Source: Christensenella sp. UBA4379 (GTDB lineage Bacteria; Bacillota; Clostridia; Christensenellales; Aristaeellaceae). Taken from it: a stretch of 24,909 nucleotides of DNA. Where the stretch lies: assembly GCA_002391225.1 (NCBI GenBank), contig DGRV01000070.1, positions 310 through 25,218 of the forward strand, read 5' to 3'. Under the pieces are notes generated by a model. The model did no database searches, had not been told where the DNA came from, and saw only the letters and a program-made list of their open reading frames with translations. The position numbers and the translations under genes are program-made. Shown here piece after piece: positions 15,538-22,425 of this stretch (within the stretch, counting starts at the first letter, position 1; each line of letters starts with the position of its first letter).

Positions 15538-15660
15538 TAATGCGTAGTGTATAATGCGTAATGCGTAATTCGCCGCCTTCGGCGGCGGAGAAAGCTGTTA
15601 AAACAGCAGAAAGCGCCAACTTGCAATTACGCATTACGCATGAAGAATTACGAATTTTCA
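15538..15660. repeat. MITE-like inverted-repeat element
   Basis: ATGCGTAATGCGTAATT (15554-15570) and its exact 17-base reverse complement (15625-15641) flank 54 bases holding two further hairpins: CGCCGCC/GGCGGCG (15571-15587, loop TTC) and GCTGTT/AACAGC (15594-15607). Each arm itself repeats ATGCGTA/TGCGTA, and degenerate copies (AATGCGTAGTG at 15539, GAATTACGA at 15645) extend outward. It encodes nothing credible. Similar GCGTAAT-type palindromic repeats are scattered in many bacterial genomes as small non-autonomous elements. It sits between the shortened GH13 gene and the next gene's start. Confidence 0.8.
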
Positions 15661-15683
15661 AATTTTGTGGGAGAATAATATAT

Positions 15684-17837
15684 ATGGAATTAAATGGTCA
15701 GCTCGTGCTCGGCTGGCTGGAGGAGGATAATCCTCAGCGCGGGCATTTCAGGGTGCGGCCTCTGCTGCTGAGCGGCGGGCCCATCTCCCCGGAGGACCAA
15801 GCGGTGTACCGGGACGACGGCTATATCCGGATCGTCCCGGACAAGAACGAACAGCGCACCTTCAAGGACAGGATGCGCAAAACCGGCAGTCTGTGCGTGA
15901 TGGATCTGCGGGAGTCCCCCAAAGAAAACGGCAAGCTCCGGCCCAACAAGAACTACGCTCCCTCCAAGGGGGAAAAGAACCGTTACATCATCTATTCAAA
16001 CGCCGTGGAAGCCATTCCCGCGGGCGCTTTTTATGAAGTCGTCTCCGACGCTAAGCTGCAGGAGGGGGCCACGCCCCAGGTGTACGCCCGCCACGGCGGC
16101 CGCATCCACGGCCCGGTGAATAAGGACAGCGGCGAAGACCTGCCCGGCGCCCGGCCCCTGCCGCCGGACGACGCGCGGCTGTTCTCCGTGACGACCCCGG
16201 ACGGGGGAACGAGGCTGTTCTACTGGCCCAAGCAGGAAGCCCCGGCGGAAGCGGAACCGGAGAAGACGGAGAATCAGGCGGTCATTTCCGAGCCATCGGA
16301 AGAACAGGAAGAGACCGCCGTCTCCCTGGTCCCGGCGGAGCCCAAGACCGCCCTGGACCTCATCCGCGAGCTCAACGGCCAGATGGTGGCCAGCATGAAG
16401 GGCGAAGAGGAGGGCGGCAAGAAGACCCCCGAAGCGGTGGTGATCTCCCAGGTGGGGACGCCGCTGTATCACGCGGTTCTGCCGCCGTCCCAGGAGAACG
16501 GGGCCAACCATTCCCTGGCCCAGGCGGTGGAAAAGAGCCGCAGAGGCCAGCAGGACAGAAAACAGCCGGAGGAAGAGGGCAAAAAGAATCCCTCCGGGAA
16601 GGCGGCGGACGAAAAGCCCGGAAAGCCGGATAAGAAGGACCAGAAGAATAAGCAGGAGAAGTCTGAAAAGGCGGAAAAGGCGGAAAAATCCGAGAAGACC
16701 GAAAAGCAGGAAAAAGCCGCCAAGGCCGCCAAGGAAAAGAACGGCAAAAAGGTCCAGGAGAGCCCGGCGACGCCGGCGCCGATCAAGGCGGAGCCCGCCG
16801 CGGAGGCGGCCCTGTCCGCCCTGCGCGCCCAGGTGCAGGACCTGGAGGCGGAACGTCTGATGGCCGTCATGAACCTGGAAAAGGCGAAGGCCGACGAAGA
16901 AGCCTTTGCCCGGGAAGTGATGGAAAAGGCGGCGGCTTCCTGGAAAGAGGAAGAAACCAAAGCCCACGAGCGGCTGGAGGAGCTGAAAGCCCAGATCGAA
17001 GCCATCCGGAGCGAGCGGGATGAGCTCGACGAGCGGGCCAGGGACCTGGCCGCCCAGTGCGCCGTCCAAAGGACCTCCGCCGCGGAGGAAACGCCCGTAA
17101 AGACCGTGCAGGACCATCTCTGCGCCGCCTTGCGGGAGCGGGGCTTTGCCTATGAACCGGCCCTGGCGGAAGCCACGCTGACGGCCTGGGCCGCCTCGGA
17201 CCGGCAGCTTTTGTGCCTGTGCCCGGACCACCCGGCGGACACCCGGCTGGCCGCGGAGGCTTTTGCCGCCGCCCTGGGCGTGCCTGTGGTCCCGTTCTGG
17301 GACGAGCTGTCAGGCTGCGGAGAATCCGCCGTCGTCACACTGGTGGAGGAGGAAACGCCTGTGGAGAGGGGCATGACCCAACTGCTCCAGACCCCGCCCG
17401 CGGTGAAAAGTACTGTCTTTGTCCCCGTGATCCCCGTCAAAGAGAGCGGGGAAGAGCCGGAAGACGGGCTGAACAGGCGCCTGCCCTGGGCACCCGTCCG
17501 GGAAAAGGCCCTGCGGGAGGAAATCGTCGCCAAGAAGTCCGAACTGAACGCCGAAACCACGGCCCTGATCGCCCAGATACGCGGGATCTTTGCGCAGGGG
17601 GGAGAGCCCCTTTCCCTGTCCTGCGTCCGCGCCCTCAAGGGCTTCCTGATGATCGCCCAGAACTGGATGGCCGGAGGCATCCGGACGGCCCTGGATTACG
17701 GGATGCTGTGCTATGTCCTGCCCCAGGCGGAAAAGCGGGAGACGCTGGAAAAGCTGAAGCCCCTGTGCGCCCTCCTGCCGAACACGACGGCCCTGCTGGA
17801 GAAACATTATGCTGCCGCTTTTGTCGAGCGTCCATAA
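15684..17837 (+). CDS. 717-residue protein of unknown function with Lys/Glu-rich linker, coiled coil and possible degenerate ATPase domain
   Basis: I do not recognise the family. The ATG at 15684 is chosen because GGGAG lies about 10 bases upstream and the frame further upstream is repeat DNA. Layout: an N-terminal globular region (about residues 1-175) with ELNGQLVLGWLEED, PNKNYAP and RLFSVTTPDGGTRLFYWPK; an acidic and disordered stretch; a Lys/Glu/Ala low-complexity linker (about 311-358: repeated EKAEK/SEKTEK); a coiled coil (about 375-458, AQVQDLEAER to ERARDLAAQ); and a globular C-terminal domain (about 475-717). In the last, LLCLCPDHPADTRLAAEAFAAALG (shown in two parts: LLCLCPDHPADT, RLAAEAFAAALG) has the shape of a strand, P-loop and helix but lacks the GKT/S, so an inactive AAA-like fold is possible. 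No signal peptide or membrane span. It overlaps the next gene by 29 bases. Confidence 0.8.
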   Translation: MELNGQLVLGWLEEDNPQRGHFRVRPLLLSGGPISPEDQAVYRDDGYIRIVPDKNEQRTFKDRMRKTGSLCVMDLRESPKENGKLRPNKNYAPSKGEKNRYIIYSNAVEAIPAGAFYEVVSDAKLQEGATPQVYARHGGRIHGPVNKDSGEDLPGARPLPPDDARLFSVTTPDGGTRLFYWPKQEAPAEAEPEKTENQAVISEPSEEQEETAVSLVPAEPKTALDLIRELNGQMVASMKGEEEGGKKTPEAVVISQVGTPLYHAVLPPSQENGANHSLAQAVEKSRRGQQDRKQPEEEGKKNPSGKAADEKPGKPDKKDQKNKQEKSEKAEKAEKSEKTEKQEKAAKAAKEKNGKKVQESPATPAPIKAEPAAEAALSALRAQVQDLEAERLMAVMNLEKAKADEEAFAREVMEKAAASWKEEETKAHERLEELKAQIEAIRSERDELDERARDLAAQCAVQRTSAAEETPVKTVQDHLCAALRERGFAYEPALAEATLTAWAASDRQLLCLCPDHPADTRLAAEAFAAALGVPVVPFWDELSGCGESAVVTLVEEETPVERGMTQLLQTPPAVKSTVFVPVIPVKESGEEPEDGLNRRLPWAPVREKALREEIVAKKSELNAETTALIAQIRGIFAQGGEPLSLSCVRALKGFLMIAQNWMAGGIRTALDYGMLCYVLPQAEKRETLEKLKPLCALLPNTTALLEKHYAAAFVERP

Positions 17838-18618
17838 CCCGAAGGTCCAGGCCTGGAAGGCCCTGAACGGCCCGGCGAAGGAACGCCGCTGTCAGGGGCT
17901 TTTCCTGGCCGAAGGGGAGCACATGGCCGGGGAGGCGCTGAAGGCCGGATGCTGCCAGACCCTCCTGCTTCGGGAGGATGCAGCGGAGCGCTACGCCGCC
18001 CTGATCGGGCAGGCGGAGCAGGCCCGTGTCCCGGTTCAGCCAGTGTCGGAATCGGTGCTGGCCGCCGTCTGCGACGTCCGTTCTCCCCAGGGGATCGCGG
18101 CCCTCTGCCCGCTGCCTTCCCTGACGGAAAGGCTGGAAACCCCGGTGATCGTTGCCCTGGAGGACGTACAGGACCCGGGCAACGTCGGCACCGTCCTGCG
18201 CACGCTGGACGCCCTGGGGGCGGGCGGCCTGCTGATCACTCCTGGATGCGCGGATCCCTTTTCGCCCAAGACGCTGCGGGCCTCGATGGGCGCGGTGTTC
18301 CGCGTGCCGGTCTGCCTGTCCCAGTGCCTCCCGGAGACGATCCGGGATCTTCACGCGCAGGGCTACCGTTCCCTGGCCGGCGCCCTGGATGGGACGCCTT
18401 TTTACGCCCGCCCCGCGGACGCGGAAAAGACAGTCCTTCTGATCGGAAACGAGGGGGCGGGGCTGACGGAAGCAGTCAAGGCCCTGGCCATGCAGAAGGT
18501 GAAGCTGCCCATGCGGGGCGGGGCCGAGTCCCTGAACGCGGCGGTCGCCTGCGCGGTGATGCTCTACGACCTGGAGCGGCGGAGGCTGGAGGACGGCGAT
18601 GCTGGAACATCCCTTTGA
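17809..18618 (+). CDS. SpoU/TrmH-family RNA 2'-O-methyltransferase
   Basis: SAM-dependent SPOUT methyltransferase, expected to methylate a ribose 2'-OH in 23S rRNA or tRNA. The 269 residues have an N-terminal substrate-binding domain (about 1-95: SSVHNPKVQAWKAL, GLFLAEGEHM) and a C-terminal knotted domain with the three family motifs: ALEDVQDPGNVGTVLRT (motif 1), LLIGNEGAGL (motif 2) and MRGGAESLNAAVACAVMLYD (motif 3). This matches the TsnR/RlmB-like group with an N-terminal L30e-like domain. The start lies inside the preceding gene (29-base overlap, different frame), and the stop overlaps the glycosylase gene by 20 bases, so the three are probably expressed together. Exact target nucleotide is not deducible. 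Confidence 0.92.
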   Translation: MLPLLSSVHNPKVQAWKALNGPAKERRCQGLFLAEGEHMAGEALKAGCCQTLLLREDAAERYAALIGQAEQARVPVQPVSESVLAAVCDVRSPQGIAALCPLPSLTERLETPVIVALEDVQDPGNVGTVLRTLDALGAGGLLITPGCADPFSPKTLRASMGAVFRVPVCLSQCLPETIRDLHAQGYRSLAGALDGTPFYARPADAEKTVLLIGNEGAGLTEAVKALAMQKVKLPMRGGAESLNAAVACAVMLYDLERRRLEDGDAGTSL

Positions 18619-19078
18619 GCCGGTGGCGGACGGGGGCTGCACGGTGCTGGTGCTGGGCTCCTTTCCCTCCGTCAAAAGCCGGGAAATTGGCTTTTACTAC
18701 GGCCATCCTCGCAACCGCTTCTGGCCCATGCTGGCCAAAGTTTACGGGGAGGAGCTTCCCGCCGACATCCCGGCGCGAAAAGCCCTCCTGCTGCGCCGCC
18801 ATATCGCCCTGTGGGACGCCGCCCTTTGCTGCGAGGTGGACGGCTCCATGGACCAGGACATCAAAAACGTCACGCCGACGGACCTGAGCAAAATCCTGTC
18901 TCAGGCAAATATCCGGACGGTGCTGGCCAACGGCAGCCTGGCCGGACGGCTGTATCAGCGATTTCAGCAGAAGGATACGCGCCTGCCCTGCACTGTCCTG
19001 CCCTCCACCAGCCCGGCCAACGCCGCCTGGAGCCTGGACAGGCTCTGCGAAGCCTGGGCGCCTTTTCTGCCCGCATAA
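18599..19078 (+). CDS. DNA-deoxyinosine (hypoxanthine) glycosylase, UDG superfamily
   Basis: Base-excision repair glycosylase of the UDG superfamily; HDG-type (family 6) members remove hypoxanthine from DNA. The 159 residues match that family in length and motifs. LVLGSFPSVKSRE is motif 1, lacking the polar Asp/Asn used in classical UDGs, and is followed by FYYGHPRNRFWPML. IALWDAALCCEVDGSMDQDIKN is a conserved central segment, and LPSTSPAN is the C-terminal DNA-insertion motif (S-x-S-P-A-N). The ATG lies within the methyltransferase 3' end (20-base overlap). A repair gene beside an rRNA modification gene has no obvious functional link beyond co-expression. No terminator was found after it; the asnA promoter follows 12 bases later. 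Confidence 0.9.
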   Translation: MLEHPFEPVADGGCTVLVLGSFPSVKSREIGFYYGHPRNRFWPMLAKVYGEELPADIPARKALLLRRHIALWDAALCCEVDGSMDQDIKNVTPTDLSKILSQANIRTVLANGSLAGRLYQRFQQKDTRLPCTVLPSTSPANAAWSLDRLCEAWAPFLPA

Positions 19079-19089
19079 AAATTCTTTGC

Positions 19090-19117
19090 TTGACATTTGA
19101 GCGTTTTGCACTATGAT
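19090..19117 (+). promoter_or_regulatory. Sigma-A type promoter of asnA
   Basis: TTGACA (19090-19095) and TATGAT (19112-19117) are separated by 16 bases. Transcription would begin at about 19124, directly at a hairpin, giving a leader of roughly 65 bases. Confidence 0.7.
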
Positions 19118-19125
19118 AATCCTAA

Positions 19126-19160
19126 GGCCTTTTTTCGGATCGCATGAACGGGAAAAGGCC
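19126..19160 (+). promoter_or_regulatory. Leader hairpin upstream of asnA
   Basis: GGCCTTTT (19126-19133) and AAAAGGCC (19153-19160) are a perfect 8-bp inverted repeat with a 19-base loop, at the very start of the predicted asnA transcript. It has no following T-run, and the leader is far too short for a T-box. It could stabilise the 5' end or bind a regulator. A decoy ATG at 19144 lies in the loop. Confidence 0.5.
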
Positions 19161-19188
19161 GTGCATATCTTGTCAGGAGGTGAAGGCC

Positions 19189-20196
19189 ATGAGCCGCACC
19201 GTGATTCCGGACGGGTACCGATCCGTGCTGAACCTGTATGAAACGCAGGAAGCGATTTCGGTCATTAAAAAGCTGTTCCAGGGGAACCTGTCCCATGCGC
19301 TGAACTTAAAGCGTGTTTCCGCTCCGCTGTTTGTGGACGGGAATTCCGGCCTTAACGACAACCTGAACGGCGTGGAGCGCCCGGTGTCCTTCGACGTCCT
19401 GGAAACGGGGGAGACGGCAGAGGTGGTCCATTCCCTGGCCAAGTGGAAGCGCCTGGCCCTCAAGCGCTACGGCTTTCCGGAGGGGACCGGCCTGTATACC
19501 GATATGAACGCCATTCGCCGGGACGAGGAGCTGGACAACCTCCATTCCGTCTACGTGGACCAGTGGGACTGGGAGAAGGTCATCCGTCCCGAGGAAAGGA
19601 CGATGGACACCCTACGCGAGACGATGGACCGCATCGTTTCCGCCATCTGTGTGACGCTGGACATGCTCAAGTGGACCTATCCGCAGCTGCCGGTCCGTCT
19701 GGAGAGGAACGTCAGCTTCGTCACCACCCAGGAGCTGGAGGACCTGTATCCCGACAAGACCCCCAAGGAGCGGGAAAACGCCTACCTGCGCGAGCACAGG
19801 ACCGCTTGCATCCTGCAGATCGGCAAGCGCCTGCGCTCCGGGAAGATCCACGACGGCCGCGCGCCGGACTATGACGACTGGGAGCTGAACGGGGACATCA
19901 TGTTCTGGAACGACGTGCTTTCCTGCGCGTTCGAGATTTCCTCCATGGGCATCCGGGTATCCCCGGAATCCCTGGACAGGCAGCTGGCCCAGGCCCACTG
20001 CGACGAGCGGCGGAATCTGCCCTTCCACCGGATGCTCCTGAACGGGGAGCTGCCGGCCACCATGGGCGGCGGCATCGGCCAGAGCCGGCTGTGCATGCTG
20101 CTGCTGGGCAAGGCGCACATCGGGGAAGTGCAGAGCTCCTACTGGGACGGAACGACCCGGAAGATCTGCGAGGAAAAGGGAGTTGTATTACTGTGA
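19189..20196 (+). CDS. asnA: Aspartate--ammonia ligase (asparagine synthetase A)
   Basis: Cytosolic enzyme making asparagine from aspartate, ATP and free ammonia; structurally related to class II aminoacyl-tRNA synthetases. ATG 19189 is preferred over the in-frame ATG 19144 because AGGAGGTG (19175-19182) ends 6 bases before it. The 335 residues match the family. Seen: YETQEAISVIKKLFQ, RVSAPLFVDGNSGLNDNLNG (aspartate and adenylate site), VVHSLAKWKR, GLYTDMNAIRRDEELDN, SVYVDQWDWE, a GIRVSPESL segment and the C-terminal class II motif GGGIGQSRLCMLLLGKAHIGEVQ. All core segments are present. It appears monocistronic, with its own promoter. A large hairpin repeat starts a few bases after its stop. 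Confidence 0.98.
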   Translation: MSRTVIPDGYRSVLNLYETQEAISVIKKLFQGNLSHALNLKRVSAPLFVDGNSGLNDNLNGVERPVSFDVLETGETAEVVHSLAKWKRLALKRYGFPEGTGLYTDMNAIRRDEELDNLHSVYVDQWDWEKVIRPEERTMDTLRETMDRIVSAICVTLDMLKWTYPQLPVRLERNVSFVTTQELEDLYPDKTPKERENAYLREHRTACILQIGKRLRSGKIHDGRAPDYDDWELNGDIMFWNDVLSCAFEISSMGIRVSPESLDRQLAQAHCDERRNLPFHRMLLNGELPATMGGGIGQSRLCMLLLGKAHIGEVQSSYWDGTTRKICEEKGVVLL

Positions 20197-20201
20197 ATAC
20201 C

Positions 20202-20530
20202 GCGAGGGGGACTTAACCAGTGCCTGCCGGCCCGTTCTTCGGTGAAAACAGGCCACTGGCCTGTTTTCCGGGCCCTCAGAACCCCCTCACGAACACCCCA
20301 TCGGATTTGCCTCTCGGACCTTCTCCAGGGCCTACCGGCCCGCTGTTCGGTGAGATTGTGCCACTGGCACAATCTCCTGGCCCTCACAGCCCCGGGCGGC
20401 AAATCCGCAAGGAACGTATTTTTGCTCTCGCAGGTCAAGCCTGCTTCGCAAAAATACTCCTCGCACCGGCGAAGCCGCTGCTGCGGATTTTAATCAGGGG
20501 GAAGTTTCCCCCTGATCACCCCCTGAGCAG
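20202..20530 (+). repeat. Hairpin-rich modular intergenic repeat, copy A
   Basis: No gene is seen in these ~330 bases; they are almost wholly paired. (1) GAGGGGG (from 20206) and CCCCCTC (from 20282) enclose a module: GGCCCG/CGGGCC (20229-20234, 20269-20274) around GAAAACAGGCC-ACT-GGCCTGTTTTC (20244-20268). (2) CGGATTTGCC (20302-20311) pairs with GGCAAATCCG (20398-20407). Its loop holds a second copy of that module with new arms, GAGATTGTGCC-ACT-GGCACAATCTC (20352-20376). (3) GTATTTTTGC (20416-20425) pairs with GCAAAAATAC (20448-20457), tip GCAGG/CCTGC. (4) ATCAGGGGGAA (20493-20503) pairs with TTCCCCCTGAT (20506-20516). The same scaffold recurs at 23725 and 24813. No T-run marks any hairpin as an ordinary terminator. 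Confidence 0.85.
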
Positions 20531-20584
20531 ATGTGAGACGTATTATAAAGGATTAAACAGTTTCTAAAAAAGGAGAATGTAACC

Positions 20585-20836
20585 ATGCTTGAATTTCGTT
20601 TTGACACCCAGCTGCTGATTGAAGGACATGATCTGGACGAAGACAAGATCGGCGATTACATCCGTGAAAACATCAAGGGCGACTGCCTGCTGGCCGTCGG
20701 CGACGAGGACCTGATCAAAATCCACTACCACACCAACGAGCCCTGGCAGGTGCTGGAATACTGCGCCACCCTGGGCGACATCTACGACATCGTGGTGGAA
20801 AACATGCAGCGCCAGGAGGACGGCCTGAAGGGCTGA
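20585..20836 (+). CDS. Stand-alone FakA/YloV middle-domain-like protein
   Basis: The 83-residue product starts at an ATG 7 bases after AAAGGAG. Its sequence (LIEGHDLDEDKIGDYIRE, LLAVGDEDLIKIHYHTNEP, VLEYCATLGDIYDIVVENM) resembles the central domain of FakA/YloV fatty-acid kinases, which sits between the DAK2 kinase domain and the DegV-like C-terminal region. In FakA that domain has an H-x-H pair with a nearby Cys that binds zinc. Here the pair survives in IHYHTNEP, but the usual Cys of the first strand appears to be Asp (RFDTQLLI). No kinase or FakB gene is nearby. It could be a free-standing adaptor or a gene relic, but the good ribosome binding site and clean boundaries favour a real small protein. 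A TATTAT at 20541-20546 may be a -10; no -35 is seen. Confidence 0.75.
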   Translation: MLEFRFDTQLLIEGHDLDEDKIGDYIRENIKGDCLLAVGDEDLIKIHYHTNEPWQVLEYCATLGDIYDIVVENMQRQEDGLKG

Positions 20837-20898
20837 TGTCCTGCATCCGGGCGCCGTCCCTGAGCGGCGGGCCTCTGAAGACGGGAAAGGGGAAAGAA

Positions 20899-22425
20899 AT
20901 GAACCGACGTGTTCTGAGCATGGTGCTGTGCGTCTGCCTGCTTTTGATGACGCTGCCGGCGCTTTCGGAAACCAGCGGGGAAGCGCTGATGACGATGGCC
21001 GGATTCGACGGGGCCAACACCTATCGCGTTTGGGCGGACTGCCTGTTTTTTGAACGCATGACCGAGCTGACCGGGATTTCCTTCGGCTTTGAGCAGGCGG
21101 GCACCCTGGAGGAGTGGGAAACCAAAAAGGAAAGCATGCAGCCCGGGAGCGAGCTTCCGGACGTGCTGTTCAAGGCCAACCTGACCACCAGCCAGATGAA
21201 GCGCCTCTACGAGCGCGGCGTGCTGATGGACCTGGCCCCCCTGCTGGAGAGCTTCTGCCCGAATCTGAGCCGGATCCTGTCCGAGCATCCGGATTACCGC
21301 CAGGAGCTTTCCCTGCCCGGCGGGCAGATCGTCTCCCTGCCCTACATCGCCATGACCCCGGCCCAGAACGCCATGTGGATCAACCGCACCTGGCTGAACC
21401 GCCTGAAGCTGGAAGCCCCGGAGGATCTGACCAGCCTGGAGGCGGTGCTGACCGCGTTTAAGACCCGGGACCCCAACCAGAACGGCCGGCAGGACGAGGT
21501 GCCCCTTTCCTTCCTGGGCCCCTTCGACCTCAAATTCCTGGCCCACGCCTTCGGCATCGTGGCCAACGACTATAACCTCTTTGTGGACGACGCCGGCACG
21601 GTGCGCTTTGCCCCCCTGGAGGAGGCTTACCGTCCCTTCGTCTCCTGGTGCGCTGACATGTACAGCCGCGGCCTTCTGGACGAAAACGGCTTTTACCAGA
21701 ACGACACCATGCGCCAGGTGACCAGCAAGGACAGCGCCCAGCTGTACGGCATCATCCTGACGACGGACCTGGGCAGCCTCTTCCCGGCGGAATGGACAAG
21801 GGATTACGAGATGCTGATGCCCCTTTCCCATGAGGGAACCCGGCGGTACAGGGACCTGACCGGCCACGTATTCCCCGGCGTGTTCGCCCTGACCACGGCC
21901 TGCAAGGACCCGGAAACCGCCCTTCGCTGGGTGGATACCCTCTATTCCATCGAAGGGGCCAAGCTCATGTCCATCGGCAAGGAAAACGTGGACTACGTGG
22001 TGGACGGCGACGGTACCTGGCGCGTCCTTCAGACGGTGAGCGAAAACTCCAGTTACATTTCCCAGGCGCTGATCATGAGCGGCACGACCCCGCCGGGCAT
22101 CAGCGCGGACGAGTTTGAGCTGTCCTTCTCGGACGAATATCTGACGTCCCTGATCAAGGAGCGCGCAAGGCTGAACGAATACTGCGTCCGCCCCTTCCCG
22201 CACTACGATCTGACCGACGCCCAGAAAGAGCGGGTCGCGGCCCTGCAGGCCGTGCTCGGCTACGAGGTCGATATGCAGATCGCCCGGTGGGTGCTGGGGG
22301 AGGACCAGCTCACGGACGAAAGCTGGGATCATTTCCAGTCTGTCCTCGAAGAAGGCGGGCTTCAGGAATTCCTGTCCATCTGGCAGGAAGTATATGACGC
22401 GACAAAAGCGGAGGATCCGACATGA
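20899..22425 (+). CDS. Exported extracellular solute-binding protein (family 1, LplA/YtcQ-like)
   Basis: Substrate-binding component of an ABC importer, probably for sugars or oligosaccharides. The ATG at 20899 follows GGAAAG and opens a signal peptide (MNRRVLSMVLCVCLLLMTLPALSE). A start at 20836 would add 21 unlikely residues. The mature protein (~485 residues) shows ELPDVLFKANLTTSQMKRLYERGVLMDLAPLLE, PYIAMTPAQNAMWINRTWLNRL and TRDPNQNGRQDEVPLSF, the last being the calcium-loop-like DxNxxGxxDE segment of Firmicutes family 1 binding proteins. It ends in VSIWQ-type SIWQEVYDA. Oddly, no lipobox cysteine follows the signal, although such proteins are normally lipoproteins in Bacillota. No permease or ATPase gene lies nearby. 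Its stop overlaps the galactokinase start by 4 bases. Confidence 0.85.
   Translation: MNRRVLSMVLCVCLLLMTLPALSETSGEALMTMAGFDGANTYRVWADCLFFERMTELTGISFGFEQAGTLEEWETKKESMQPGSELPDVLFKANLTTSQMKRLYERGVLMDLAPLLESFCPNLSRILSEHPDYRQELSLPGGQIVSLPYIAMTPAQNAMWINRTWLNRLKLEAPEDLTSLEAVLTAFKTRDPNQNGRQDEVPLSFLGPFDLKFLAHAFGIVANDYNLFVDDAGTVRFAPLEEAYRPFVSWCADMYSRGLLDENGFYQNDTMRQVTSKDSAQLYGIILTTDLGSLFPAEWTRDYEMLMPLSHEGTRRYRDLTGHVFPGVFALTTACKDPETALRWVDTLYSIEGAKLMSIGKENVDYVVDGDGTWRVLQTVSENSSYISQALIMSGTTPPGISADEFELSFSDEYLTSLIKERARLNEYCVRPFPHYDLTDAQKERVAALQAVLGYEVDMQIARWVLGEDQLTDESWDHFQSVLEEGGLQEFLSIWQEVYDATKAEDPT

Noticed and set aside
19096..19188. T-box riboswitch upstream of asnA
   Set aside because: The leader is only about 65 bases, without the T-box consensus or a terminator/antiterminator pair.
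20202..20530. CRISPR array
   Set aside because: Repeats are not regularly spaced, direct, or separated by unique spacers of constant length; they are nested palindromes. No cas gene is present.
20202..20530. Ordinary intrinsic terminators after asnA
   Set aside because: Several stable hairpins exist but none is followed by a T-run, unlike the clear terminators at 4864, 8972 and 4179 in this window.
20541..20584. Promoter for the FakA-like small gene
   Set aside because: TATTAT could be a -10 but there is no -35 at 16-18 bases upstream and no TGn extension, so it is too weak to list.
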